Source of the DNA: M3 sp045133615
GTDB lineage: Bacteria; Bacteroidota; Bacteroidia; Bacteroidales; Muribaculaceae
DNA: 64,000 bases
Assembly (NCBI GenBank): GCA_045133615.1
Contig: JBGUUQ010000021.1
Location: forward strand, 1 to 64,000
Direction of reading: 5' to 3'
Position 1 is the first letter of the stretch. Each line of letters starts with the position of its first letter. Of this stretch, positions 24,984 through 34,251 are shown piece by piece. The position numbers and the translations under genes are program-made. The notes under the pieces were generated by a model. It was not told where the DNA came from, did no database searches, and saw nothing but the letters and a program-made list of their open reading frames with translations.

Positions 24984-26000
24984 TTATTTATTGCTTGCAA
25001 GTCCGATGGCTTGGTTACATGTGATGATAATGGTCTTGTAGATGTCTTCGGGGAAGCATCCGCGAGATAGGTCGTTGACCGGAGCGGCGAGACCTTGGAG
25101 AATGGGACCGACGGCTTGTACTCCGGCAAGACGTTGTACGAGTTTATAAGCGATGTTTCCTGTCTCAAGTGATGGGAACACAAGTACATTGGCATGGCCG
25201 TTGAGAGGACTTTGCGGAGCCTTTTGGTTGGCTACACCGGGCACGAGAGCCGCATCGGCTTGCAATTCACCGTCGAGAATGAGGTCGGGCGCCATTGTTT
25301 GTGCCAATTTGGTTGCTTCGATGACTTTGTTGACACGTTCGTGTTTGGCGCTCCCTTTGGTCGAGAAGCTGAGGATAGCGATATGAGGCTCGATGTTTGC
25401 GATGTCGCGTGCGGTTTGCGCTGCGGAAATGGCTATCTGCGCAAGTTCAGCCGCATTGGGGTCGGGAACTACAGCACAGTCGGCAAATACGAGTATTCCA
25501 TCGGTGCCATAGGGCAGCCCTTCGGGGAGGAGCATGATGAATGCGCCTGACACGACGTTTATCCCTTTTTGAGTCTTGATGACTTGGAATGCTGCGCGAA
25601 GCACATTGCCGGTAGTGTTCATTGCGCCGGCAACCTGACCGTCGGCATCTCCGGCTTTTACGAGCAAGCATCCGAGATAAAGCGGATTGTGGGTAGTCAG
25701 GCGGGCTTCTTCCATTGAGATGCCTTTATTTTTGCGCAACTCATAGTAAATGGGGGCGTAGCGGTCGATTACCGCTTCATCTGCCGGGTTTACGATGGTG
25801 GCTTTGTCGATGTTTTCGAGTTTGAGGTCGGCGGCCATGGCTTTAATGTCCTTCGGGTCACCGATAAGTATGATGTCGGCAATCTGTTCGGCAATAATTT
25901 TGTCGGCTGCTGTAAGAGTGCGCGGCTCTGTTCCTTCCGGAAGGACGATGCGCTGTCGTTGTTGCTTAGCTTTGATGATAAGCTTGTCAAAAAGTCCCAT
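24984..26000 (-). CDS. pta: Phosphate acetyltransferase
   Basis: 338 aa, the short single-domain form without the DRTGG and AAA-like N-terminal regions of enteric Pta. Conserved stretches include RIVLPEGTEPRTL, AGAMNTTGNVLRAA and SFSTKGSAKH. Converts acetyl-CoA and phosphate to acetyl phosphate, feeding ackA downstream. A -7 element lies at 26042-26035. Confidence 0.96.
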   Translation of the reverse strand: MGLFDKLIIKAKQQRQRIVLPEGTEPRTLTAADKIIAEQIADIILIGDPKDIKAMAADLKLENIDKATIVNPADEAVIDRYAPIYYELRKNKGISMEEARLTTHNPLYLGCLLVKAGDADGQVAGAMNTTGNVLRAAFQVIKTQKGINVVSGAFIMLLPEGLPYGTDGILVFADCAVVPDPNAAELAQIAISAAQTARDIANIEPHIAILSFSTKGSAKHERVNKVIEATKLAQTMAPDLILDGELQADAALVPGVANQKAPQSPLNGHANVLVFPSLETGNIAYKLVQRLAGVQAVGPILQGLAAPVNDLSRGCFPEDIYKTIIITCNQAIGLASNK

Positions 26001-26034
26001 AACTTTATTCCTTTAGAGTAGTATTTTCGTAGTG

Positions 26035-26042
26035 CAAAATTA
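26035..26042 (-). promoter_or_regulatory. -7 element of pta-ackA
   Basis: TAATTTTG on the minus strand, 35 bases before the pta ATG. Confidence 0.5.
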
Positions 26043-26187
26043 GATGAAAAATGTCGGATATGGAGTGCTTGAAAGCAGAAATTTTATAAAAATAGTTTAA
26101 TTGGCATGCGATAGGCGATTTATTTATCTAAAATGCGTGATATGTCGGGAAAATATCTTTATTTCGCAGTCGATATAAATCTGACAC

Positions 26188-26568
26188 ATGGAAAGAGAAA
26201 AGTTTACGATAGAATTTGAAATGAAGCGCGTCCCGGTATCGTTGCTGTGGACGTATATATCATCGGCTTCCGGATTGAAAGAGTGGTTTGCCGATGCCGT
26301 TGAGGCTAACGGCAAGGAATATGTGTTCACGTGGAATAAATATCCGCAAACGGCTCATCAGGTGAGCATGCGCACGGGGTCGCATATACGATTTCGTTGG
26401 GATGACGATCCGTCGCGCGACTACTTTGAGATGCGTATCACGGTCAATGAGCTTACTGATGAGACTACTCTTGTTGTCACCGACTTTGCCGAACCTGAGG
26501 ATATAGAGGACTCAAAGGAACTTTGGGCGACGCAGATAGAGGCGTTGCGACGCGCTTTAGGCTGTTAG
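26188..26568 (+). CDS. START-like domain protein
   Basis: 126 aa, single START/SRPBCC-like domain with the early strand KFTIEFEMKRVP, SGLKEWFADAV and the C-terminal helix ELWATQIEALRRALG. These helix-grip folds have a hydrophobic pocket for small lipophilic ligands; this Bacteroidota family has no assigned ligand. No signal peptide, so cytoplasmic. Probably its own unit; the following pair of small membrane genes starts 54 bases later. Confidence 0.85.
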   Translation: MEREKFTIEFEMKRVPVSLLWTYISSASGLKEWFADAVEANGKEYVFTWNKYPQTAHQVSMRTGSHIRFRWDDDPSRDYFEMRITVNELTDETTLVVTDFAEPEDIEDSKELWATQIEALRRALGC

Positions 26569-26622
26569 CCGAACTATTGACGGTGGATTGGTGTTATAAT
26601 ATTACTGTAAAAGGTAATGATT

Positions 26623-26793
26623 ATGGCATCTAATCGTCGACATCGTGATAATAGAGTGAGCCGTTGGCTCATCGTTGGAGTCATAGCACTTGCTACGCTG
26701 ATAGTGCTATGGCTTACTATTTTTGAGTATTGGGGAGCGACTGAGGGGCGGGAGTTGCTTCAAGCCGCGTCGGATACACTGATAATAGAGTGA
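26623..26793 (+). CDS. Small single-pass membrane protein
   Basis: 56 aa: basic N-terminus (MASNRRHRDNRVSRW), one strong transmembrane helix (about residues 14-36, LIVGVIALATLIVLWLTIF) and an acidic tail. Positive-inside distribution puts the N-terminus in the cytoplasm. No family recognised. Ends 10 bases before the next membrane gene, so the two are probably co-translated. Confidence 0.6.
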   Translation: MASNRRHRDNRVSRWLIVGVIALATLIVLWLTIFEYWGATEGRELLQAASDTLIIE

Positions 26794-26803
26794 GGAGGGG
26801 GCT

Positions 26804-27064
26804 ATGTGGTGGTATTGGATAGTGTTTGCATGGATAGGATTTGTAATCGGTGTGATTGCCGGGAGCATTACCGGAGATAGTCGCCGAGTTTTTCTTATCG
26901 ATATATTTTTAGGAATCGTAGGTGCGCTTGCCGGCGGATGGCTTTTTGCGTTGCTTATCAAGCGGCATATTGCATTGGCGGCAATTGCCGGCTCTATTGC
27001 CATCACTATTATATTGATGCTTGCGCTCAAACAAATAGCGCATATGCGCCGACGAGACAAATAA
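26804..27064 (+). CDS. GlsB/YeaQ/YmgE-like membrane protein
   Basis: 86 aa with three hydrophobic helices and glycine-rich turns: GFVIGVIAGSITG and DIFLGIVGALAGGWLF. This fits the GlsB/YeaQ/YmgE (transglycosylase-associated) family of small inner-membrane stress proteins with no proven activity. Preceded by a purine-rich ribosome-binding site (GAGGAGGGGG) at good spacing, unusually clear for this genome. Basic tail HMRRRDK. Confidence 0.78.
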   Translation: MWWYWIVFAWIGFVIGVIAGSITGDSRRVFLIDIFLGIVGALAGGWLFALLIKRHIALAAIAGSIAITIILMLALKQIAHMRRRDK

Positions 27065-27065
27065 T

Positions 27066-27106
27066 AAAACAAAACTCCTTCGCGATTCGTAAAGAATGCG
27101 AAGGAG
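27066..27106 (-). terminator. Terminator after rplS
   Basis: CTCCTTCGC / GCGAAGGAG stem (27075-27106), then a T-rich tract on the minus strand (complement of 27066-27074). Confidence 0.82.
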
Positions 27107-27134
27107 CATTGTATCGTAAGACGGTGTCTTGTGA

Positions 27135-27488
27135 TTAGTTGTTTACGCGACGTTCTTTGATGCGAGCCTTCTTACCGGTAAGATTACGGAGGTAATAGAG
27201 CTTAGCGCGACGAACTTTACCGTACTTGTTAACAACGATAGAATCGATGAACGGAGATTCGATGGGGAAGATACGTTCTACACCGATGTTGTCGCTCATC
27301 TTGCGTACTGTGAAACGCTTTTTGTCACCTTCGCCGGAGATACGGATTACTACACCACGGTACTGCTGGATACGTTCCTTGTTACCTTCTTTGATGCGGT
27401 AAGCGACTGTGATGGTGTCGCCGGGTCCGAATTGGGGATGTTGCTTGCCTGTTGCAAACGCCTCTTCGGCAACTTTAATTAAGTCCAT
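27135..27488 (-). CDS. rplS: 50S ribosomal protein L19
   Basis: 117 aa. Contains FGPGDTITVAYRIKEGNKER, RGVVIRISG and the signature around KVRRAKLYYLRNLTGKKARI. L19 sits at the 30S-50S interface. Monocistronic here, with a full promoter and a terminator, rather than in the trmD-rplS operon of many bacteria. Confidence 0.98.
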   Translation of the reverse strand: MDLIKVAEEAFATGKQHPQFGPGDTITVAYRIKEGNKERIQQYRGVVIRISGEGDKKRFTVRKMSDNIGVERIFPIESPFIDSIVVNKYGKVRRAKLYYLRNLTGKKARIKERRVNN

Positions 27489-27570
27489 TTTTCTTTTCAG
27501 TTTAAAATGTTAATAATACTCGCAATATACACAAGCAGCCTTGTCTTGTCAGAGATTACGAAAAGCGGTG

Positions 27571-27601
27571 CAAAGATAATACATTTTATCCAACTGCACA
27601 A
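27571..27601 (-). promoter_or_regulatory. Promoter of rplS
   Basis: TTG (27601-27599), 20 bases, TATCTTTG (27578-27571) on the minus strand; about 83 bases before the ATG. Confidence 0.65.
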
Positions 27602-27627
27602 TAAATCGAAGCCTTTTTTGACTAAAA

Positions 27628-28194
27628 TCAGGATAGAAGGTGCTCTAACAATATTTTCAGTCCGAGCATGATGAGGATTCCACCTCCCACAAGTTCTGCT
27701 TTTGATTTATATTTACATCCGAATACGTTGCCAATCTTCAGTCCTACCATCGACAGAATGCAAGTCACAATGCCGATGAGGGCGATAGCCGGAAGAATTT
27801 CTACACCGAGAAAAGCAAATGAAACGCCGATGGCGAGGGCATCGATACTTGTGGCAATTGCCATCAGCAACATTGTGCGAGTTGAAAAATCGGGGTCTGA
27901 TTCGTTGTCGTCGCAGCATTTGTCGGAGAGTGCTTCTCGAATCATGTTAAAGCCGATTATGCCAAGCAATACGAATGCAATCCAATGGTCGATACTTTCA
28001 ACTACTGACGCAAAACTTACTCCGAGAAGAAAGCCAATAAGGGGCATCAGTGCTTGAAAACCGCCAAACCAAAGTCCTACGCTGAGTGCATGTCGGGCTT
28101 TAATGGTACGGACTGACAATCCTTTGCCTACCGATACGGCAAAAGCATCCATTGAAAGGCCGATTGCGATAAGAAATAATTCAACAAATCCCAT
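27628..28194 (-). CDS. mntP: Manganese efflux pump MntP
   Basis: 188 aa, six-helix membrane protein in two homologous halves. The acidic motifs SMDAFAVSVGKG (first half) and SIDALAIGVSFA (second half) are the conserved Asp-containing sites of MntP. It exports Mn2+ to protect against excess. Starts 63 bases after the GH3 hydrolase stop and has its own -7 element at 28233-28226. Confidence 0.93.
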   Translation of the reverse strand: MGFVELFLIAIGLSMDAFAVSVGKGLSVRTIKARHALSVGLWFGGFQALMPLIGFLLGVSFASVVESIDHWIAFVLLGIIGFNMIREALSDKCCDDNESDPDFSTRTMLLMAIATSIDALAIGVSFAFLGVEILPAIALIGIVTCILSMVGLKIGNVFGCKYKSKAELVGGGILIMLGLKILLEHLLS

Positions 28195-28225
28195 TGATAA
28201 CTATACGAATATTGAAATAATGCTG

Positions 28226-28233
28226 CAAAGTTA
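28226..28233 (-). promoter_or_regulatory. -7 element of mntP
   Basis: TAACTTTG on the minus strand, 32 bases before the mntP ATG. Confidence 0.5.
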
Positions 28234-28257
28234 ACATATATATTTCAAATTCACACG

Positions 28258-31200
28258 CTATCGAAGTGATTGGTAGATTATTGAAAACAATTTGGGGCGT
28301 ATGTTGAGTTGGGAAAATGCAGAGTTGTCGCGCGTGGGGTTTATGCGGTTGCATAAAAAGATATAGATGAGTCCGTTATCGGGATCTACCCAAAAGCAAG
28401 TTCCGGTAAAGCCGATATGTCCTATTGTCGCAGCCGATGCCTCTGTTGCGGTCGGGGATTTGTCGGGGTTTTCCATATCCGGTTTGTCAAATCCCAATCC
28501 GCGGCGGGAGTTGGGGCTTTTATCTTTGAGAAAAAGCTCTACGGTCTCCGGCGACAAAAGTGTATTCTCTCCGTACGTTCCGCCGTTAAGCCACATTTGG
28601 CATAACTTGGCAAGGTCGCCGGCGGTGGAAAACAGTCCGGCATTACCTTGCACGCCTCCTGACATGGCGGCGGTTTCATCGTGGACATGGCCTTGCATAA
28701 GCTGTTTTCTCAGAGATTTATCTTTTTCGGTAGGTGCTATTTCAGATGATTTGTAGCGCGCCAAAGGTCGGTAAAGTGTGCGCCTCGCTCCAAGCGGAGC
28801 AAATACTTCTTGTTCTACCCATTTATCATGGTCGATTCCTGTCAATTTCTCTTCGAGTTCCATAAGCAGGCAGAAATTCAAGTCGCTGTATCGATAAGTT
28901 TTTGAACGCAACGGGGTTGAGTAGATTTTTTGAATTATGGTGTCGGATGCCGCATCTGAGACATACAACCCGTGTGCCACCTGATGGGGATAGTCATTGC
29001 TTTCTGTTGCCGACGTAATGTCGCGACGCAGTCGCGCATTGCGATTGATATAGGTCTTGTGCCCTAACTTTATGGAATACACATCGTTGGGACGCGCGCG
29101 AAACAATTTGCCGTCGTAGCTTGTGGAATCCACCATAAGTGCATATATGTTTATTGACGCCGGTAGTCCCGACTCGTGATACAACAGGTCGCGTACGGTG
29201 ATGCTTTCTTTGTCTGTGTCTTTGAGTGCGTCAAGATATTCGGAAATAGGGGAGTCGAGGGTAAACAGTCCTCGGTCGAATGCTTCCATTATACCCGGTA
29301 ACATTCCGGTGGCTTTTGATACCGATGCGAGGTCGTAGATAGTGGATTCGGTTACTTTGCGATTGCTTATGTAGTCGGTCTTTCCATAAGCTTTGTCTAC
29401 AACAACTTTTCCGTCTTTTGCCACAAGCAGTTGGCATCCGGGAAATGCTTTATTTGTCAAACCTGTTTTTACAAGAGAATCCAAACGTGCGGTGAGATCG
29501 GCAGTGAATCCGGCTTCGGCAGGAGATGTATATCCCAAACGAGTCTTTGGCAGACTTACCCCTGTACCTTCTTTTGCTACACCTTTTACGTCGACGGGTA
29601 GGCGTCCGTCGACTGCTATTCCGCCGAAAAGAGCCTGTGCGGCATATTCACGCGCTAATTCGGTCTTTTCATAGGCAATCATTAATGTGGCTGTATTGCT
29701 GATTGAAGCAACATATTTCCCCATTATATAAGGATTCATAAAGAATACCGGAACGATATTCTTAGAGTCGGAGAGTTGGGCGTAGGCAGAACGTGATGAT
29801 GCTTTGTCGTCGAATAGTCCGACGATGATTATGTCGTGTTTTTTTATCGAAGCGAGTGTCGTCTCTGAAAATGCAGTACCGTGGGATGAGTAAGTGTCGA
29901 TGGGTACATATTTGCTGCAATAGCGAGAAAATGTGTTGTCTTTGCTCTCTCCGATGCTTACAACGGCTACGGAACATGTGTCAAGACCTCCAATGGGAAG
30001 CAGATTGTCGCGATTGCTGATACATGTCATCATTGCTGCATGCAGTCGGCGGTTTATTGCTTCGGCTTCTGGAGAGTTGATGTCGGATTCCAATCCGTTT
30101 AGCTCGATGGGTTGATAATTGTTTAATCCTAAGGCATATTTGTAGGCGAGGATTTTGCGACATTTTTCATCGATGACGCTTTGTGGAATATCGCCGGACT
30201 TTACTGCAGCAACTACGGCTGCGATATCGGATTTTACTGCTGCGGGGGATAATAGAATATCTGCACCGGCTTTAAGTGCATCGACGCAATTATTTCCGTT
30301 TGACTTCGCACCTTGCATGGCCAATGCATCGGTAAAGAGAAGTCCGTTAAAACCTAAATGATTGCGGAGTAAGTCGGTCGTTATTTTATGTGATAGAGAT
30401 GCCGGGGCCCCGGATGCATCGATGGCGGGAACGCATAGGTGACCCACCATCACTCCGGCAAGGTCGGCTGCGATATATCGTTTGAACGGATAGAGGTCGA
30501 CTGAGTCGAGTCGAGAGAAAGAATGTGTGAGAGTTGGAAGTGTCTTGTGTGAATCGCTTGAAGTGTCACCATGACCGGGGAAATGTTTGCCAACCGACAT
30601 AACACCGCCATCTTCAAGTCCCATTGAATATGAAATCGCGGCATTGGCAACCCGTTCGGGATTTTCTCCGAAAGAGCGGTATCCGATTACCGGATTATCC
30701 GGATTGGAGTTTACATCAAGCACCGGAGCAAAATTGACATGGATTCCCAAACGTCGACATTCACGCGCCACTTCCATTCCGTAGTCGTAAAGCAGTTGGT
30801 CGTTGCTGATTGCACCAAGACTCATGCTGTAAGGGAATCGAGGTGAGTCGGGGATGCGCATAGATAGTCCCCATTCACCATCGAGAGTGATTAGCAAGGG
30901 AGTTTTGGAAAGACTTTGTGCATAATTGAAAAGGGTGGCATAATCGTTGAGCGACCCTTTGCTGAAAAGGAGTCCTCCGACACTGTTTGTTGCGACATAG
31001 TTCCGTAGTGTAGCTTTAGCTGCGGTGTGGTTGGTCGGGTCTACTACCGGGACAAACAGTTGCCCGATACGTTGCTGTGAAGACATGGATGCGAATACCG
31101 AGTCTACCCATGCTTTCGCTTCGGGGGAGTTGGATATGTCATTAATGGATATGACAGTGTCGGGTGGAGTGACGTTATCGGCAGAAGATTCGGCCGTAGT

Positions 31201-31260
31201 GCTTCCGCATGCCGTAATTAATGCGGCAAGAGATAGTATGTAAAAAAATATACGGTTCAT
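28258..31260 (-). CDS. GH3 glycosidase-serine hydrolase fusion lipoprotein
   Basis: 1000 aa. Lipobox LITAC puts a lipid at Cys18. Residues about 45-380 are a glycoside hydrolase family 3 domain: KHFPGHGDTSSDSHK carries the acid/base-type loop of NagZ-like enzymes, and FTDALAMQGAK holds the nucleophile Asp. Residues about 390-590 are the GH3 C-terminal region. Residues about 600-1000 are a beta-lactamase/class C-type serine hydrolase with SVSK (near 646) and later YRYSDLNF. The fusion suggests recycling of peptidoglycan pieces (beta-N-acetylglucosaminidase plus a peptidase/esterase-type activity); substrates are inferred. Five bases downstream of the 5'-nucleotidase gene. Confidence 0.9.
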   Translation of the reverse strand: MNRIFFYILSLAALITACGSTTAESSADNVTPPDTVISINDISNSPEAKAWVDSVFASMSSQQRIGQLFVPVVDPTNHTAAKATLRNYVATNSVGGLLFSKGSLNDYATLFNYAQSLSKTPLLITLDGEWGLSMRIPDSPRFPYSMSLGAISNDQLLYDYGMEVARECRRLGIHVNFAPVLDVNSNPDNPVIGYRSFGENPERVANAAISYSMGLEDGGVMSVGKHFPGHGDTSSDSHKTLPTLTHSFSRLDSVDLYPFKRYIAADLAGVMVGHLCVPAIDASGAPASLSHKITTDLLRNHLGFNGLLFTDALAMQGAKSNGNNCVDALKAGADILLSPAAVKSDIAAVVAAVKSGDIPQSVIDEKCRKILAYKYALGLNNYQPIELNGLESDINSPEAEAINRRLHAAMMTCISNRDNLLPIGGLDTCSVAVVSIGESKDNTFSRYCSKYVPIDTYSSHGTAFSETTLASIKKHDIIIVGLFDDKASSRSAYAQLSDSKNIVPVFFMNPYIMGKYVASISNTATLMIAYEKTELAREYAAQALFGGIAVDGRLPVDVKGVAKEGTGVSLPKTRLGYTSPAEAGFTADLTARLDSLVKTGLTNKAFPGCQLLVAKDGKVVVDKAYGKTDYISNRKVTESTIYDLASVSKATGMLPGIMEAFDRGLFTLDSPISEYLDALKDTDKESITVRDLLYHESGLPASINIYALMVDSTSYDGKLFRARPNDVYSIKLGHKTYINRNARLRRDITSATESNDYPHQVAHGLYVSDAASDTIIQKIYSTPLRSKTYRYSDLNFCLLMELEEKLTGIDHDKWVEQEVFAPLGARRTLYRPLARYKSSEIAPTEKDKSLRKQLMQGHVHDETAAMSGGVQGNAGLFSTAGDLAKLCQMWLNGGTYGENTLLSPETVELFLKDKSPNSRRGLGFDKPDMENPDKSPTATEASAATIGHIGFTGTCFWVDPDNGLIYIFLCNRINPTRDNSAFSQLNIRPKLFSIIYQSLR

Positions 31261-31265
31261 AGTGC

Positions 31266-32789
31266 TTATTTGCCGGGGTGCATACGCATTGTTGTGGAGG
31301 GCTTGAGCTTTTTGCCTTTTAGGTCTCCGTTCTCGAATTGTTGAATTAAATCTGTGTCGAGCCTATCGTCTGACATGGCAACGACGCTGCCACGGGTAAG
31401 AGGTTCCATATAGTCGCCCCCATTGGCGAGATAGTCGATAGTGGCAATGCGATAAATCTTTGTCGGATCGAGTGGCGTATTGTTGATTGAAATTGATGTG
31501 CAACGGGCGGTCGCAGGGTCGAATGAGATGTCGACTCCGTTGCTTACTCCGTCGCCATTGCGTGATGCCATTACATCGAGCGCTTCAGCGAGGTCGGAGC
31601 CTTTGATGTCGATTACATATACTCTATTTTCAAACGGGAGCATTGACATTATAATCCCTTTGGTGATATTTCCCTTCGGGATGCCTCTGCGGATGCCTCC
31701 TTTGTTCATTATTGCCATATCTATATCTCCCCCGACAATGCGGCGACCTTCGGCGAGAACAAAATCAGATACCATGTTGAGCAGCGCCGGTGAGTCTTGT
31801 TCAAGTTCCATTGCCGAAATTCCTATTTTTACCGACATCAGCGAGTCTACACCGGCCCGATATGGCTTGATTATTTCAGCCAAATCCGGGTCAAGTCGGT
31901 CGTCGAGACGCTTGTCGACGGAAATCAGCCGAGATTGGGCTTTCATATTATCAAGGTCGATTTTTATTTCGCCCAAATATCGACCGGATTTGCCGGTTTG
32001 AGCTACAAGTACATTGTCGCCATCGATGTTGGGCAGTCGGTAGGCAGGGGTGTCGGGAGCGCTTGGATTTATAATCGTATGGGAATGTCCGCCGATAACG
32101 ATGTCGATATCGTGGCTCTCTTTAATTACATCGACATCGGACACTACCCCGGCTATGTCGTAACCGATGTGGGTAAGAGCGATAACCATGTCCACTCGCT
32201 CTACATGTTTTAGATACCATGCCATCGAATTGGCTGCACGCACTTCGTCAAGATGGCGTACTCCGGTGAAATTATTGTCGGCAATCATTCCTTTGGGGTC
32301 GAGATTTATTGCAATGATGCCAAATCGTCGGCCATCGTATTCTTTAATGGCGTAGGGTAGTACCATACCATTCAGCGGGGTTTGGCTGAAATCGTAGTTT
32401 GACGATATGATGAGTGGGCGAGCTTTGCGATAGTTTTCGGCGAGCATATCCACTCCGTTGTCAAACTCATGATTGCCTACGATTTGGATGTCGTAGTTCA
32501 TTTCGTTTAGGAGCCGTTGCTCGATTTCTCCTTTATAAAGTGTAAAATATAGGGTGCCTTGTACGGCATCTCCTGCATCGACAAGCATTACATTTGGTTC
32601 TGCGGCACGAACGCTGTCGATTAAAGCCTTGCGACGCAAGGCTCCTCCACGATCTTTGTCGTCAGGGTCGATTTGTGAATGTGTGTCGTTTGTATGCAGA
32701 ATCACGAGTTGTCGTGCTTCGATATTGAATGATGTCGTAGCCATCATTGCCATCAATACAATCGAATATATTGAATTTCGGAATTTCAT
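31266..32789 (-). CDS. 5'-nucleotidase/UshA-family metallophosphatase
   Basis: 507 aa with a signal peptide ending NIEARQ. N-terminal calcineurin-like domain with the metal motifs ILHTNDTHSQ, DAGDAVQG, VGNHEFDNG and GGHSHT. C-terminal 5'-nucleotidase domain with NKGGIRRG and ATIDYLANGGD. It releases phosphate from extracytoplasmic nucleotides or UDP-sugars. Co-transcribed upstream of the GH3 fusion; together they could salvage nucleosides and sugars. A nucleoside transporter is encoded at 41721. Confidence 0.92.
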   Translation of the reverse strand: MKFRNSIYSIVLMAMMATTSFNIEARQLVILHTNDTHSQIDPDDKDRGGALRRKALIDSVRAAEPNVMLVDAGDAVQGTLYFTLYKGEIEQRLLNEMNYDIQIVGNHEFDNGVDMLAENYRKARPLIISSNYDFSQTPLNGMVLPYAIKEYDGRRFGIIAINLDPKGMIADNNFTGVRHLDEVRAANSMAWYLKHVERVDMVIALTHIGYDIAGVVSDVDVIKESHDIDIVIGGHSHTIINPSAPDTPAYRLPNIDGDNVLVAQTGKSGRYLGEIKIDLDNMKAQSRLISVDKRLDDRLDPDLAEIIKPYRAGVDSLMSVKIGISAMELEQDSPALLNMVSDFVLAEGRRIVGGDIDMAIMNKGGIRRGIPKGNITKGIIMSMLPFENRVYVIDIKGSDLAEALDVMASRNGDGVSNGVDISFDPATARCTSISINNTPLDPTKIYRIATIDYLANGGDYMEPLTRGSVVAMSDDRLDTDLIQQFENGDLKGKKLKPSTTMRMHPGK

Positions 32790-32854
32790 ATTAATTGGTT
32801 CGGTTGATATTATGCTACGAAGTTACAACAATTTATTCGATTATCATAAAAACG

Positions 32855-32886
32855 AAAAAGACCGACACGTCGACGTGCCGATCTTT
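32855..32886 (-). terminator. Terminator after ompA-like gene
   Basis: Long stem: AAAAGA-CCG-CACG / CGTG-CGG-TCTTTT with a 4-base loop; T-rich on the minus-strand 3' side. Confidence 0.85.
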
Positions 32887-32913
32887 TCGTTATAGGGATT
32901 AAATAAATCTGTA

Positions 32914-34050
32914 TTATTCTTCGATAGTGCAGATGCTTACGCGGTTCCAGCTTTCTTCTGAGAACATCTTGCCGATACCTTGACCTTCAGCAGCGATGCG
33001 GTCAGCAGAAATTTTGTACTTCTTAACGAGAGTATCTTTTACAGATTGAGCACGTTCGTTAGCGAGACGGATGTTAACATCTTCGGGACCATCTTGAGAA
33101 GCGTAACCCTTAACAACTACCTTTGCGTTGGGGTGGTTCTTGAGGTAAGAAGCAACTTGCTCAACGTTGGGCATTTGATCCTTAGAAATGTTAGTGCGAC
33201 CGATGTTGAAGAATACGTAACGAACAGTGTTGAGGCTGTTGTCTTCCTTAACGATTACTTCAGGCTTACGATTTTTGCAAGCTTCGAGTTCGTTAGCGAG
33301 TTGAGCCTTTTCTGCGTTGCAGCCGTTGAGAGCAGCGTTAGCAGCAGCGAGTTCGCCACGGAGAGCGTTGATTTGACCGTTGAGAGCGTCAACTTCAGCT
33401 TGGTCGTAAGGACGAACACATTCGAAACCGTTGTTGCCAAGTTTGAAAGTTACACCGGCCATGATGTTGATGGCAGCATTGTTTGCGTTGTAAGCAGCAG
33501 AAGTTTGAGCTACGTCAGCGTCAGACATGTTCCAAACTACAGAAGGCTTAACGTTGATAGCGATAGACTTAGCAACGTTGAAGTTGAAGTTAAGACCAGC
33601 CTTGGTTGCGAAGTAGTTCCAGTCACCTTCGCCGTTAACGAATTCGTGACCCCAACCTGCACCGGCAACGAGTTCAACTTCGAAGAAACGACCACCACAC
33701 TTGTAACCACCGAAGAGGTTGTTGAGGTTGGTAGCACCGTATGCGCCTACATATTGGCTGTCGAACATAGTAGAGCTTCTTTCACCGGTCCAAGATGAAG
33801 TGTTGATGCCCCATGCACCTTCTACGCCAATGCCGAAGATCGGAGTGATTTGCTTGTTGATGTTAACTGCAACTTGACCACGCATTTCATTCCAGAATGA
33901 AGCATGCTTCATCGGAGTAGTAACACCACCGGCAACGCCGATTGACCAGTTGTCAGAAAGTTTGTTTACTGCAAGTGCTTGAGCTTCTTGAGCTTGAGCG
34001 GTTGCTGCACCGAGGAGCGCAACAGCAACAAAAAGTAATACTTTTTTCAT
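32914..34050 (-). CDS. OmpA-family outer membrane protein
   Basis: 378 aa. Signal peptide MKKVLLFVAVALLGAATAQA; N-terminal eight-strand-type barrel (about 30-205); a helical linker (NALRGELAAANAALNGCNAE); C-terminal OmpA domain with NIRLANERAQSVKDTLVKK, the peptidoglycan-binding signature. It ties the outer membrane to the wall and is usually among the most abundant Bacteroidota proteins. The strong promoter and recurrent favoured codons agree with high expression. Monocistronic. Confidence 0.93.
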   Translation of the reverse strand: MKKVLLFVAVALLGAATAQAQEAQALAVNKLSDNWSIGVAGGVTTPMKHASFWNEMRGQVAVNINKQITPIFGIGVEGAWGINTSSWTGERSSTMFDSQYVGAYGATNLNNLFGGYKCGGRFFEVELVAGAGWGHEFVNGEGDWNYFATKAGLNFNFNVAKSIAINVKPSVVWNMSDADVAQTSAAYNANNAAINIMAGVTFKLGNNGFECVRPYDQAEVDALNGQINALRGELAAANAALNGCNAEKAQLANELEACKNRKPEVIVKEDNSLNTVRYVFFNIGRTNISKDQMPNVEQVASYLKNHPNAKVVVKGYASQDGPEDVNIRLANERAQSVKDTLVKKYKISADRIAAEGQGIGKMFSEESWNRVSICTIEE

Positions 34051-34082
34051 CGATAATATTAATTAAGTTGAAAAATCAGGTG

Positions 34083-34113
34083 CAAAGTTAGCAATAATTT
34101 TGTAAAAATGCAA
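34083..34113 (-). promoter_or_regulatory. Promoter of ompA-like gene
   Basis: TTG (34113-34111), 20 bases, TAACTTTG (34090-34083) on the minus strand; leader of about 27 nt. Confidence 0.72.
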
Positions 34114-34191
34114 TACTTGTTGAGCGAGGATTGCCATTTTTGACTATAAACAGACATTTTGGCGAATAAGTTCGATAAAATCGCCATTAAA

Positions 34192-34222
34192 TTGGATAGA
34201 CTATTCCGTTTTTGTAATTTTG
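34192..34222 (+). promoter_or_regulatory. Promoter of second nhaC
   Basis: TTG (34192-34194), 20 bases, TAATTTTG (34215-34222). Because this lies downstream of the in-frame ATG at 34159, it sets the start at 34252. Confidence 0.72.
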
Positions 34223-34251
34223 CAAATCAGTTATCATATACATATTATATA

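Noticed and set aside
32980..33798. 272-codon frame antisense to the OmpA-like gene
   Set aside because: Explained by biased codon use of a highly expressed gene; composition is low-complexity Val/Ser/Glu.
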